DNA of 64,000 bases, from contig JAJEKB010001370.1 in the NCBI GenBank assembly GCA_022393335.1, positions 99,953 through 163,952 on the forward strand, written 5' to 3'. The notes under the pieces were generated by a model. The model did no database searches. It was given only the letters and a program-made list of their open reading frames with translations, and was not told the DNA's origin. The DNA is from Macrotrachela quadricornifera (lineage: Eukaryota; Rotifera; Eurotatoria; Philodinida; Philodinidae). The position numbers and the translations under genes were made by a program. Shown one piece after another: positions 1-13,200 of this stretch (its first letter is position 1; the number at the start of each line of letters is the position of its first letter).

Positions 1-110
1 ATTTAATCAGATATTCAAAAACAAAAATATAAAAACTGAAGCTAATATTTATAAAATGTTCATGAAAAGATTCTTTAAAATAAAAATGAGAATCAATAAG
101 AAGATGATAA

Positions 111-780
111 TTATTTCAAAAGAATTTCTATGAAATATGTAAAGGATGACTCAGAAATTCTGATTCGATTTGTATAATTAATTTGTTTTATTTTAAAACA
201 CATACTTTTAAATTTATTTCTATGACAAAAAGATTCTCTACAAAATAGTCTATGATTGATCCTTCCTAACTCATACAATAAGAAAATTATAAGCTTAAAA
301 ATGTACTTCATAAAGAAAGAAAAATTAACTATGGACTTTCTTCGTCCGGTGATGCTTTCAGTAAAAGTTTGGTAACATCATTAAAACAGAAGTTTTTTCG
401 ATTAGATTTCTTTTGTTTAGTATTTTCAAAAACGAAGGTGTTCGATTTTTGAAACTTCATTTTCGAGTACATTCGAAAGTACCAAATACAAATTGTGTTC
501 TCAATTTTACGAGTGGTTTTTCAGGTCGTGCAGTATTTAGGTAGGCTCTTACGGAGAATCTCATGATTTTACTGTCTTGGTGAAGCGTGTTTCTAAGCTT
601 ATAACTTTCTTACTATACGAGTTAGAGAGAATCAATCATAGGCTATTTTGTAGTGCATTTTTTCATAATAGGAACAGATCCTAAATATGTTTCTTAACAA
701 AATAAAATTAATTATACAAATCGATTTAGGATTCCTAGACCATTCTTAATAAAAGAATTAAGTGAAGTTAAGTATTCTCA
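111..780. repeat. Diverged foldback (inverted-repeat) element
   Basis: The reverse complement of about 111-298 matches about 596-780. Both arms contain AAGCTTATAA, then ATCAATCATA, CTATTTTGTAG and ATTAATTATACAAATCGA in the same order. Identity by eye is about 75-85 percent. The roughly 300-bp loop between them holds no convincing ORF. This looks like an old non-autonomous foldback or MITE-like insertion, but the outer ends and a target duplication could not be fixed, so the superfamily is unknown. Confidence 0.6.
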
Positions 781-953
781 AAAGCTATTATACATAAAAT
801 TCTATCAGATAAAATTACAATGAGTCTCGAATATAAACTCTATCAATCTTCTATAAATAATTGAAAGTACTGTAGAACTATTCATATTCATTTTTTGTTT
901 GAACTTTTGAAATATTCTCTATTAAATTATTAATGTATTTATTAATTATTTAG

Positions 954-1678
954 CTGACATATCGAAAGATCACCGACAACGACAGTTTCTTTTAACCATG
1001 CGTCAACATCGTGAACAACTTGTTGTCTATCTTGATTCATTAAAACAAGCACTTAATTCACTCGATCGATTAGCTTCATTAGAACCAACACGTAGTGAAA
1101 TTCATCTTGCTAATATGAAGTAATTCATTTATAAAAAAGTTTTTTTTTAATATATATTTTTTTCTTGTAAGACTTGATACAATTCAACAAAAAAGTCGTC
1201 AATTACGTGCTTTAAAATCTAATCGTTCGTCTCAACAATCTCCATTTATTGAATGTCGTATACGTCAATTAGAACATGATCTAGTTTATATGTTAAGTGA
1301 ACATCAAAAAGATGTACAAGCTAAACTTGAATTGAATGAACAACGTAGTCTTATGTTACTTAAAATTATGCAAGTAACAGATGAATTAGCTTCTGTTGAT
1401 CAACAAATACAACAGTAAGATTAGAAATTCGTTTTTTTTCTCTTTGTCTTTCAGAAATTAATAATCAATTTAGATTATTATCTGTTACAACAGCAACGAC
1501 AGACATGCATCCAACAAATTCATCTCCATCATCTAATGAAACAAATCATCAAAATCAACCATTACAAGTTATTAATCCATTAAATAACCTTGATGGACGA
1601 CGTGTTTCATTTCGAGAACCAACAGATCATAGTCCATTGACAAAATTAACTAATGTATATTATCATCATCATCATTAA
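954..1678 (+). CDS. 3' end of a coiled-coil protein gene (partial)
   Basis: Three exons read as one frame: 954-1119, 1172-1414 and 1474-1678 (TAA at 1676-1678), joined by 52- and 59-bp GT-AG introns. The first visible exon follows an AG at 952-953 and opens in mid-codon, so the gene starts further upstream; no earlier exon was recognised in 1-950, where a foldback repeat lies. The product is rich in Leu, Gln, Arg and Glu with heptad-like spacing (for example REQLVVYLDSLKQAL, then a stretch after IECRIRQLEHDL), typical of a long coiled coil. It ends in a Ser/Thr/Asn-rich tail with a terminal run of His codons. The family is not recognised; a scaffold or cytoskeletal adaptor is only a guess. 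Possible poly(A) signals follow near 1755. Confidence 0.65.
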
Positions 1679-2632
1679 ATAGAAATAGAATCTCTTGTTC
1701 ACATTTTTACATCTCATTAGTCTGATATTTAAACAATATTTAAACCAAATAGAAAAATAAACAAGAACAAATTAAATTCGAATCTCTTCGTATTTTTGCA
1801 ATATACTTATTTATATTTATATTTATATATATATATGCATATTTTTTTTCACATGTGTCCTTTTATTTTTTAATAAAATAGTGATTTATGCGTGATCTCT
1901 CAAGAGATCTTTTACTTGTTAAGAAATAGTCTATGGAAATGAGTAATAATGACGGCGGCATGAAGAAAATGATGATCAGAACAGAAAAAAAGAAGCATAG
2001 ACATATATATATATATACAGCTCAATTACAAGCGAGGAAAAAAATGAGGATAAGATTAAGGGAAAAAAGAAGAACAGAGAATGTACGTCATTTATTTTCT
2101 GTTCTACAACGCATTGGGATTTAGGAAAGAAGACAAATAGACAAGAGGTAAAAAAAAAGAAAGAGGAAAAAAAAATGACAGGATAGTAAATGAGACACAC
2201 AAAAAGAATAGTAATGCATTGTTACGTGTATACTTCGGTAATCTCCGGTCAAATAATTAGATGAATGACGACGACAACATCGACTCAGTAGGACGTAGAT
2301 AGGTACGTTTACTATTTCTTTTATTCAATTGATTTCATCCGAAAGTTCACGTATGAAGAAAAAAAAGTAAAAGGTTTACGCAATAGAGATTGATACAAGT
2401 AAGTAGTATTACATTAATACTTTAGTTTTTATTAGAGAATAGCAATAAGTTTGATCATTAACTATTAAAGAGTACATAAAAAAACATACAGAGTTTATTT
2501 TCTTTCTTCTCTAGAATTGATTATCCTGTAGAACAAATGATTAGTATTCTTTTTATTATAAATAACACAATTATATATGTACGTGATGATCATTCTCTCT
2601 TTTATTTCTTATTCATTTGAGGTTGTAATAAA
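1679..2632. other. Intergenic region, no gene seen
   Basis: Purine/pyrimidine-skewed, AT-rich spacer between the coiled-coil gene and the CAP-Gly gene, with short (TA)n and A-runs. Small ORFs here have no domain features. It probably holds the 3' UTR of the first gene and the promoter of the next. Confidence 0.5.
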
Positions 2633-3142
2633 ATGCGTAAGTCTGCAACAGCAATTCTTCCACGTTCAACATCAACTCATTTAACTTCTATTCAACAAAA
2701 AAATCCTTCTTCAATAACACAATTTCCACATAGTAGAAGTCATCATGATTGTCGAAAAATGATTTCAAATAATGTAAATACAAATATTCGTTCACGATCA
2801 ATATGTTCTCGTACAAATTTTTCTTCAAATGCAACAACAAATGAATTATCACGTTTAGAACCTATTCTTAATCATGATACAGATTCATTAAAAATTGGTG
2901 ATCGTATATATGTTAATGGACAATGGTCAGGTATTATATTATATATTGGTGAAACAACATTAGGTCCAGGTGATTGGGCTGGTGTTATACTTGATGATTC
3001 ATCATTAGGTAAAACAAATGGTATTGTACGTGGTAGATGTTATTTTCAAACAACAAATAATCGTGGAATATTTTGTCGTTTAACTAAACTTACTCGAGAA
3101 AAAATTTTATCTTATGAAATGAACAAAAACAAATGTGAATAA
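2633..3142 (+). CDS. Small CAP-Gly domain protein
   Basis: Uninterrupted 169-codon ORF. Residues 1-85 are a Ser/Thr/Asn-rich, probably disordered leader. Residues about 86-160 form a CAP-Gly domain: KIGDRIYVNG, then WSGIILYIGET, GPGDWAGVILDD, GKTNGIVRG and NNRGIFCRLTKL match the family pattern. The hallmark GKNDG that contacts EEY/F tails of tubulin or EB proteins is changed to GKTNG. CAP-Gly domains bind C-terminal acidic-aromatic tails on microtubules and end-binding proteins, so a microtubule-associated role is inferred. CLIP-170, dynactin p150 and tubulin chaperones are much longer; nothing resembling their coiled coils is attached here. The ATG at 2633 follows AATAAA-like sequence and is the first Met in the frame. 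The gene converges with the next one across 75 bp. Confidence 0.8.
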   Translation: MRKSATAILPRSTSTHLTSIQQKNPSSITQFPHSRSHHDCRKMISNNVNTNIRSRSICSRTNFSSNATTNELSRLEPILNHDTDSLKIGDRIYVNGQWSGIILYIGETTLGPGDWAGVILDDSSLGKTNGIVRGRCYFQTTNNRGIFCRLTKLTREKILSYEMNKNKCE

Positions 3143-3217
3143 TTAAATACTAAAAAAAACTACATTATAATAAATAAGATAAACAAATAAAGAAAACAAA
3201 AACAGAAGTCATTCTCT

Positions 3218-5298
3218 TTACATAATTGAACAACGTAAATTATTATTATTATTATTATTATTATTATGTAATTTTGTTTTTAATTTACTTTTTTGTTCAT
3301 GTTTATTATTACCAAAACGTGTAAATAAACGTGAAAAATCATTGAATATTGAAAAATTATTTGTTGTTTGTTTATAATCAGATAAATAATCTTTTAATAT
3401 TGTATGATCATTATAATCATCTGTATTTTTTGATAATGGAATATTTACATCAATATCTGATGCATATATATTTTCTTTAATTAAAGATTTATCATATTGT
3501 TTTTCATCAATATTTAGAATTTTATTTGGTTGAAATGTTGTTGTTGTTGTTGTTGTTGGATATGGATTTGTTAAACCATAATGTAAACAATTAAACATTG
3601 ATAATGGACGTGGTTCATTAACAATATCATTAACTGGTTTACAAAAACTAAAACTACGCATTTGTTTTTCTATTTTTTTTGAATGAATCCTTATTTCTGG
3701 ACGATTTTTTATTGGTGTTGCATATTCAGGCTTTGTGTCATCAATGATTTTTTCAGTTGCAGTTTGTGCATTATTTTGTTGAACAGAAATAGGTAATATT
3801 GGATTTTCATATGTTTTTTCATTAATTTCTTTTAATTTTGACGTCTAAAAACAACATATAGTATAAGATTAATATGAAATGATATTTAACTTACATCATC
3901 TGTTTGAATTTGTACTTTATGTATAAGTTCATTAGATGTTTGTAAAGATGGGATAGAAGTTTTTTGTTGATGAATTAATGATGGTTTAACTAAGATTAAT
4001 TCGTGATTTGGATTAGTTGAACGTAATTTATTAAATTTACGATCTAATTCTTCTGTAACTGAAGATTTTTTTGGTTTATTTATTTGTATTGATGATGATT
4101 GTTTTTTTGGAAATTGTTCAGATGATTGAAGAGGATTTGATAATAATTTAATAGGATTATTTAATGATTGCGAATCTTTTGTTTTAAAAGTTTTTATCAA
4201 GCGTCGAATTTCTAAACGTTCAAGTGATGTAAAACTTGATTGACTATGACTACGAGATATTGATGATGAAGATGAAGATGATGACGATGATGATGATGGT
4301 GAACGATGTGTTGAATTGGAACAAAGACTATCACGACTTAAATCTCGATGGTGAGGACTTGAAAATAAAAAAAAAATATTATTAAAAAGTAAGAAAAAGA
4401 AAAAAAAATAGACTTACGTTAACGATGTACTTTGACTTGATGTTCGACGATAGTGTCGAAAATCTTCCATAGCAGCATTGAGTAATGGATCGTTGCGTAA
4501 TGAACCATTTAAACGTTTTTGAAATGATGAGCGAGTACTACTAGTACTTGATGAAAATGATTGTTTATTAACACTCATTCGAGTAGTTTTATTTTTACTA
4601 GAATTTGATGAATTTTCTTTGTATATTGGATTATTCATGACTGGCATTTCATTAAATGTTGATATACGAACAAGACCATGTTCAGGTATTTGTTTTTGTT
4701 TTAAAAGTGGTGATGATGATGATGATGAATGACTTCGATGTGATTTTTTGTTTTGTTTTGGTGAATATGAACGATATTGATGCTGATTTTCATGAATTAA
4801 AGGTACTTCTTTTGCATAATTTATATTTAAATTTGATCGATATAAATGATTTATTGAATGCCATGAATGAGCTTTATGTAAATTTGCCGAATTTTGATGA
4901 GATAATTGTTGAAAATCAGAAACTGATTTTGTTTTTAAAGGTCGAAATTGATGATTAGGAATAGAATAACGTTGAAAATGTAATGATGTATCAGTAAAAC
5001 GATGTCGATTGACATGACTGGTAGATTGTTTTAAATGATTATAACGTGTATTAGTATAAGCTGAAAATGAATTTGATATTTTTGAAGATGAATTTTGTTG
5101 TGGATGATGTGAAAGAATAAATGGTAATGGATAAGATATTGGTTGTAATGGAGGAACATTTTGATAGAATGTAGGAAAATGTTGTTGAGAAGGAGATGAA
5201 AAATGATAAGGATTTGAAGGCCACGATACAGGATATGGAAGATGAGATGAACCCATATAAAATGGATAGGATGTTGGTTGTTGCATTGTTAAATTCAT
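3218..5298 (-). CDS. Low-complexity Ser/Asn/His-rich protein, unknown function
   Basis: Three exons on the minus strand join in frame: 5298-4418, 4357-3895 and 3844-3218, total 1971 bp, 656 aa. Donors read GTAAGT and acceptors TTTCAAG and TTTTTAG. The first ~100 residues are Pro/Tyr/Ser/His-rich. The middle has Ser runs encoded by TCA/TCT repeats and RS-like pairs. The last exon carries a Thr run and nine consecutive Asn codons from an ATT/AAT microsatellite (about 3239-3266), then ends in RCSIM. No globular domain, signal peptide or membrane segment was found, so it is probably largely disordered. Coding support comes from the long open frame conserved across both splice joins and the codon use. 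Function unknown. Confidence 0.65.
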
Positions 5299-6603
5299 TT
5301 ATAATACTATCTAAATAAAATTTTGTTTTACTTTATGATTAGTTGAAAGAAATACTTCTTACCGAATTTTTTAAATCTAGTATTCAATGCTTTATAGGCA
5401 GTTTTCCTCACATCACACTATTCAGTCAAGATAACCTTTTTTTTCTCTTTTTACTTTCGTGTATAAATGAAAATATAGACACAATTAAAGCTCAATAAGT
5501 GAGGAGAATATATATACATATATATATATCTTTAAAGGTCATACTCATCATGTCCGAGTGTTCAACCAACCGAGACCGTGGCAACAACGACAACAATAGA
5601 CAATATGAATAAACGAATGAATTCATTCGTACAGATAAGTGATGTATAGCCATGTATATTTATATACATATTCTCTGTATCTGACTCGCTCCCTCTCTCT
5701 CTCTCTCTTGAGAGAGATAATGTAGGAAAAAAAAGAAAACGAATGTGCGTGCTTCTGTTCAATGCTTTCTTTGTAGATATGCACATTTATACTATCGACA
5801 TTGTCATTTTTAACTAAAGCACTTGGTCAAAGTCATTTTGGATTAATGATAATAAATGTACAGACAAACAAATGAAAATATTTGATATGAAATATTCATT
5901 TATTTACAATTACTTTAAGTTATCAAGTGATTATAGACAAAATTAAGACTTTTTTATTTAGAAAAAAAAAGTATAAATTAACTCATAAAAATAAGTTGTT
6001 TCTTTTTATTGAGTTTAACAATAATCTTTTTGTGCAGAATAAACGAATAACTAATTCTATTTATCTTCAAATGTAATTATTGTCAATTCAAACTAATCAT
6101 ATATGAATTCTTGACTTAATGAAATTGAAAGAAAAGAATAAGAATCTATCTTTGTTTGTTTTGAATAAATCCAACAATGGATATTTAACGAAGCAATTTT
6201 TATAGATAGTCTATGCAACAATATCAATTGAAAATGCGATTAACAAAGAATATGAACAATTTTCACATTGAATTTTCATTGATTAATCGAGTTAATTTTT
6301 AACTAGAAGATTCAGTTTAGTGCAAGTTATAACTCATATAGGCTCATATTCAAAATTTATTTGGGTGAATCATAATTCAAAATATTAACATATAATATCA
6401 AATGTTTTCATTAAATCATAGGTTTAAAATTCCAAGTCAGATTATATTCCTACTACATATAGAAATAGTTTGTATTTGCAAAACAATTCTTTATTATTTC
6501 ATCGTCATATTAAATTAAATAGTAATAACGACACAAGAAGAAACAAAAAAAAAACAATTTATGCTTTTATTTTTCTAAATAGGTATCCGTTGGTTTTATT
6601 CAT
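5299..6603. other. Intergenic region with a CT/AG hairpin tract
   Basis: AT-rich spacer between the start of the Ser/Asn-rich gene and the 3' end of the first chitinase gene. It contains a CT microsatellite at about 5691-5709 followed at once by TTGAGAGAGA, which can fold back on it. No gene recognised. Confidence 0.5.
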
Positions 6604-9486
6604 TTATAAAAGAAGGCAATCTGTTTTTGTCAATGCATGACATGTTTGACTTTGTCCTAGTTCACATCGACATGTTGTCATACTAAATGCATAGTTTGTT
6701 GGACAAATAAAATCATAACGAAGTAATGTACTATCTGATGGTTGATTATTGGTTGTACAAAAATAAAATTTTGTACAATCATACATATCTCGATAAAGAC
6801 CAGATCGTCGACCAGCACAATCAAATACTGGCGTTGAACCACCTGATATACCTAATAATTGACCTAAACTATTTAATGCAGTCATTGCTGATTGAGGAAT
6901 ATTTGAGGAAATTTTTGTCGTTGTCGTTGTTGTTGTAGTTGTTGTTACTAATGGATGCGATGTACAAAATGTTTCAGTAGTTGATTGACATGAACGACCT
7001 GTTGGCCAATCACATGTACATGCATCCATTGAAAATTCCAGTCCAGGTGGACAAAAAAATATATGATAACGTAATGAAGATAAATCACTACCTTCACAAA
7101 AATAAAATATTGAACAATTCGTACGATCACGATAAATCCCATCACGACCAGCTTGATGACGAGCACATATATATTCCGCATTATATGTTTGATGTGCGAC
7201 TGGGGGTGGTGGTGTTGACCCAACAATAGGCGTATTACTTGTCGTACCTGATAAAATACTGAGAGCATTGAATAATTGTTGTAAATTATTAGGTATTATT
7301 GGTGATGAAGGTGAAGCTTGAGCTTGTACATTAACAAAACGAACAGTTGGAGCAATAGTAACAGAAGCAATAGCAGCTGGAATTCGTTGTTGAATAGCAA
7401 CTGCTGATGCACTTGTTGCGGGTACTGGAAGATTGAGAGTTGCAAATACTTGTCGAGTAATTGGAAATGGTTCCGTATTACAGAAGAAACCGGAAAATTC
7501 TTAAATATAATAAAATACTAAATATCTAATCCGATACTATTATATATACCGTCATTATCAATACTCCATATAAATACTCCACCCAATTGTTCTGCTTTTG
7601 CATATTGTGCCTATGCAAATAAATAAATAGATATACAGTAAATATCAATTTATTTTATTTGAAAATATACTTTAAGTGCTGCTGAATCAACATCTTCATA
7701 ACTAATCCATTGATCACCACTAGTCATATACCATCCTTTTTCAGAATCTAACCATACCCTTTGCCAATTTTGTGATTGTCCTTTTTCACAAACCTAATCA
7801 AATCAAAAAATAAATATATTTTTTTTTACAGATAAGTAAGAAAATCATATTAACTTCATAGTAAGAAAGAAAGCCTCTAGTTTTTGTATATCGACCAGGA
7901 TAACCAGGTCCATTAGCTAAAAGAATAAAAGAATCAAAATAAATTATAAAGTTTATTTAAAAAAAAAAATTTTACCTGGAGCATGAAGACCTTTTTGTCC
8001 ACTTGATAATGTAAATGAACGACCATAAGCAGGAATACCAATAATAATTTTTTCTCGTGGTACACCAAGACTCAGCCATAATTTTACAAGACCATCCTAT
8101 CAAACTCATAGAACAGAACTGTAAGAAAATATTTATTTAACTTACAACATTACGAAGTGATTCAGTTTCTACTTGGTAATGTTGATGAAATAATGGAGCA
8201 AATACACCAGTTTTTTCATCCCATGGACCTAATTTATAAAGAGTTCGACTATTTAACTGTACTATTAAAATATTTACCATAAAAATCAAAAGTCATTAAA
8301 TTGATATAATTCACAAAACTGAAAAAAAAAGAATTCATTAATAATAAAACAAATTAATTTTTCTTAAGATTACTTTTCAATTTTACGTATGTCATATACT
8401 TTCAAAAGATTTTCTACAAATGGTGCAGCTGTTAATGTAATGATTGTTCGTAACATTAATCGTTTTTGTTTTGCTATTTCCTAAATAGATTCAAAAAAAA
8501 AGAAAAGAAAATGTTCTTTTCGTTTTTCATAAATATTTAACAAACTTCAAGTAATGTTGTTAATGCTCTTTTATCATCGGGAACATCTGCATCAGGAAAT
8601 TCAAGTGCTATATCAACTCCATCAAAACCATATGTTGCCATATACCTTTAATATTTAAAACAAGAATATCATAACTAAGTTTAAATTATTTAATCTACCA
8701 TATAAGACTTCGAACAAGTTGTGCAGCCATATTTGAATGTTTTAAATATCGAGTATATTGAGATATTTTACCTCCTAATCGAATAGATATTTTCAGATTT
8801 GGATTAGATTTTTTTAGTAGACCAAGTTCTCGATAATGTTCTATAAAAAAATGAAGAAAACATAATTTGTTTTATTTTTTTTCAATTTTTCTATTAACCA
8901 AGATCATCCTTTTGTATTGGTATGATTTCTGGTTTATGATCATCGACCGTTGCGTAAGCATAAATAATATGAGAGCACATGAATGGATCAATAAATTCAA
9001 TTTCAAATTTAGCTTCACCAGATCGATATCGAGACCAATTTGTTATATAACATACACGAAGCATCTTGGAGTGTTCTTCTTCAATTGGAGCTGTTGAAAA
9101 AAAAACAAATAGTCAAATTTTTTCTATCCAACTAACTATTAATTTTCGTTTAAAATTATCATTATAAAATGTAGATTTAAATTTGTTTCACAACTAAAGA
9201 AAGATTAATTCAATAGATGTGCCCGTTGTTATTCAAGAAAACAAGAAATCTAATATTATCAAATATTATTTAAGATACTTTAAAAATATTCTCAATCGTT
9301 TAATCACAATTTTAAACAATCGTCAACCGTTGTAATATGACGAATGATATAATCATTGACTCTTATTATATTCTCAGACATACTTATCCGATTTGCATTA
9401 ACATCATTTATTTGCCCGATAGTAATAATGAGTAGGACGATTGCGCAGTGATACATCATCGATAATAATGGATAATATTGACCCAT
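6604..9486 (-). CDS. Secreted GH18 chitinase-like protein with two C-terminal CBM14 domains; altered catalytic motif
   Basis: About 680 aa in twelve short exons; the first five are 9486-9384, 9090-8899, 8840-8699, 8645-8546 and then about 8480-8374. The start at 9486 gives an N-terminal signal peptide (hydrophobic YHCAIVLLIITIG); an upstream in-frame extension to 9564 is possible. The GH18 barrel follows: VCYITNWSRYRSG (beta1), ISIRLGG, MATYGFDGVDIALEFP (active-site strand), INLMTFDFYG, IIIGIPAYGRSF, GGVFIWSIDNDD. Then come a linker and two six-Cys chitin-binding (CBM14/peritrophin-A) modules ending near Cys-His-Ala-Leu-Thr. GH18 enzymes cleave chitin using DxxDxDxE. Here that motif reads D-G-V-D-I-A-L-E: the acid/base Glu is kept, but the third Asp is Ala. 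Catalysis is therefore probably weak or lost, leaving a chitin-binding role. It is divergent to the next chitinase. Confidence 0.9.
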
Positions 9487-10283
9487 ATTCAAATTTTTTT
9501 TGTTAAAGCTCACCAGCCAACTAGAAGCATACGAATGATAAAGATGACGATGAATGGCAGACACAATACACTATGACCAAATGGTTATAGTTGTCTAGGT
9601 AGTAAGGAGAGCAAAGAAAATGTTCACTAAGCAAACACTCTCCTCCTTCGTGCAATAGCAGAAGATCCGCGTGTCAATAGCTTATTCTATGCATACATAT
9701 ATCGTATATACAACTGGACATCAAATGTCATGTACTTACACAAATATATATATACATGTGTACAATGCGTGAGAACAAGTTGAACAAAACTTCAGCATTC
9801 AAACAAACAATAGTCACCTATAAAGTATAAAACAAACGTTTATTGAAAGTATATATTGAATATAAAACAATGAGCTTGATCCTAATCGATGCAACAAGAA
9901 ATATGAGAAAGTAAACAAGGGATTATTCTATTTGAATCTCAATCATAACCTTGTATACATTTACACATATATTTCATAATTGAACATTCAATTCATTAAT
10001 ATCCAGTAGAAGTGAAACATGAGGAATGTTTTGTATATTACGAAACGAATAAAATTATACATCTTCTTAAATATTCTATTGATCTTTGTTATCATCTTCA
10101 AATAAGATTCGCCAACATACTCAATGATGTAATCTAAAGCTATTTGAAAGAAAGAGATGAAGAGAGAGAGAGGGAGAGGCAGGAGAAGAAATAGCGGATC
10201 ATTTTATCTGATCATAAGTGCATCTGTATTGTTCTATTTCAGTATGATTACAAGTATTCTTTCAAATTTCATATAAATCTAAA
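9487..10283. promoter_or_regulatory. Shared upstream region of the divergent chitinase pair
   Basis: About 0.8 kb separates the two oppositely oriented chitinase start codons and presumably carries both promoters. It contains a GA-rich tract at about 10157-10190 and a T-rich AG acceptor at 10241-10242, 41 bp before the downstream ATG. No gene is seen inside. Co-regulation is an inference from the layout only. Confidence 0.5.
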
Positions 10284-13200
10284 ATGATTTTTCAACGATT
10301 CATTTTCGTTTTCTTATTTTCTTTTTTGTATTTATTAAATAATTATTTAATCGCACAACAATTTTCAAGTGAGATACACGAAAATCAATAAGAAAACGAT
10401 AGTTGTTTTTTGCACTTGTCTATTTTTAGATTCATTAACAGATTTACCTCGTTTGTGTGTACATCATCATGACCCTTCACAGTATTATCCATGCGTACTT
10501 AATTATATTGGTCTTAATAGTTGGTCTTTATATCGATGTCCAGATAAGTCTACATTTGATGAAGCATCACAACAATGTTTAATTAAAATTCCTATAAATG
10601 ATGCATTCGAACAACTTGTTTCATTACCATCAACAGAAAATGCACAATTTCATCGTGTAGCTAGTTTTATTTTAGCTACACCATTACCTAATGAAGATCA
10701 AAGTTTGGAACAACAACAAGAACAGCAAACAAGACTTGTTTCATTACCACCAACGATTGATAAATTAATGGAATCATTTTCAACTAAAAAAATTTTACGT
10801 AAAGTAAGAATAGAATGAAAGTATAATTTAGAAAAAAAGATAATTTGTTATTTATTTTATAGCGAAAAAGACGCGATATTACAGAGCAATCATCAGGTAT
10901 TATATGGTCACATGGTTATCCACTGATGAAATTAAATAATAAACCAATTCTTGAAGAAAAATCATCGATTAATTCGAAATTAGGCCATTTTTCTATGGTA
11001 GCTCACCGTCCTCATCCTGTTAGTGAAGGTATATATTCAATTATAAAGAGTATTTCGTTAGTTCTTGATCTTAACAAAAATTAGTTTATATATAAACAAG
11101 AATTAATTTTCATCCAACTATATCTATATGAGTTCTAAAAACTCAAGTCGATGTTTTAAGTAATATACTATTGACTTATAATATCTTTCTTAATAAAATT
11201 AACATAAAAAAATATGAGGTGTAATTATTAAACTTTCGAAATTAACTAGTACTATGACTTGGAGAAATTTTAATTAAACTGATCATGTACTTTACATAAA
11301 GTACTATCGTAATAGAAAGCGATATGTAGTTATCTTGATTACATATTTGAAAGCTATTAATGAGTCTCCATTGATACAATCGACCATTTTCAATTTTGAA
11401 TAAATTATCTAAGAGGAACAAAAACATGAACATATTATGTACAGACTACTAGACGTGTTCTTCACTGAATATATTTGATAAATTTATTTATCTTTGCTAC
11501 TTTAGTTAGAATATAAATTAAATGATTACGTAAACAGCGAACGTAAGCAGACGTATGTCTCTCCATCAATGAATATTATTCACTATTAGCAGGCAAAACG
11601 AGTCGATTTGTTGAAATTTTATAATGACATTATTAGCCATTTTTGCACACATCTTCAATTTCATGATTTATACGTGAATAGTAACTCATGACACTTTTTA
11701 TAAAAACAATTAAGATGACTATGTGTTATTTTCTATTACTTCATAAAAAATATATTATCTATTTCATTAAAATTTCTTAAAATCATAATACAAGTCATTT
11801 TCAAAACTTTGATAATTGTGACTCTTACTTTAACACAAAATATTATTAAAGGAGAAAATGCCAATTAATAAGATATCATTTAAGACATCACTTCAAATAT
11901 TCAAAGTTCGTGTAGATATAGTTGAATGAATATGCATCCTTATTCACAGATATACTAATCTTTATGAAGATCTAGAATCTATAAAATCACTTTTATAAGA
12001 CTATAAATAATATTGATCTTGTTTAGTATTTTTCATTTTATACACGAAATAATTTAAATAGATACTTTATATCTAAAAAAAACTATAGTTTTTTACAGCA
12101 TATCTTAAAATTTCTGTGTCTTATAGATATACGCGATAAAGAAAAAAATATACTCATATCAATTAAAAGTTTTCATTATTTATTTTAGACGAACTTAAAT
12201 ATAAGAAAATTTGTTATTTTACAAATTGGGCTCAATATAGAAATGGTCCAGCTAAATTTGAACCTGAACATATTGATCCATCTCTTTGTACACATATTAT
12301 ATATGCATTTGCTTATATTAGTAATCGAACATTATTAATAACAAAAGTAGAAAAAAATGATGAAGGTTTGTATAAAAAAAAAAAAACAACGTCTAAAAAC
12401 GAAATTATTTTTCTTTTAAATAAGATCTATACAGACGTATAAATGCATTAAAAATACGTAATCCAAAATTAAAAACATTACTTGGTATTGGTGGATGGAA
12501 TATGAAATCTTATGCATTTTCAACAATGGTACATGATGAAAAAACACGACGAAATTTTATTTTTGATACTATTAAGTAAATTTAAAATAAAATTTTATTC
12601 TATTGAAAAACAAACAGTTTTTATCTTCATAGTTTTTTACGCAAACATAATTTTGATGGTTTAGAAGTCGATTGGGAATATCCAGGTATACGTGGTGGAC
12701 AACAAGATGATAAAAATTATTTAACATTATTTTTTCAAGTGAATAGGTTTTTTTGATAAATACAAAAAAGTTCTAGTTTATTTATTTTGCAGGAATTTAA
12801 AGAAGCTGCAATAGCCCAAGCTATTATAACAGATCAACCACGATTAATTTTAGCAGCAGCAGTAGCTGCTAATCAAGATATTGTTGAAAATGCATATGAA
12901 ATAGAAAAAATTGCAAAGTAAAAATTTATAAATTTGATTTATTTTTTTAATAGATTTCTTCTTTTTTTAGAATTTTAGATTTTATAAATATTATGACGTA
13001 GTAAGTTTACTTATCTATTGAATAAATACTGAATTAATAATTATTCTAGTGATTTTCATGGTGCATGGCAAAATTTCACAGGACTTAATGCTCCATTATA
13101 TAGACGTTATGATGAACTTGAAAAAGATCAAATGCTAAATCAAGTATTTATTGAAACTTATTGTTTGTATTAAAAAAACAAAAAAAAGAATTTTTTTGTA

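Noticed and set aside
3239..3266. Short regular repeats as a CRISPR-like or satellite array
   Set aside because: It is a plain trinucleotide microsatellite coding for an Asn run; there are no spacers, and the genome is eukaryotic.
4656..4958. A 100-codon plus-strand ORF rich in Asp/Asn/Leu
   Set aside because: It is the antisense shadow of the Ser/Asn/His-rich minus-strand gene, whose frame is supported by splice sites on both sides.
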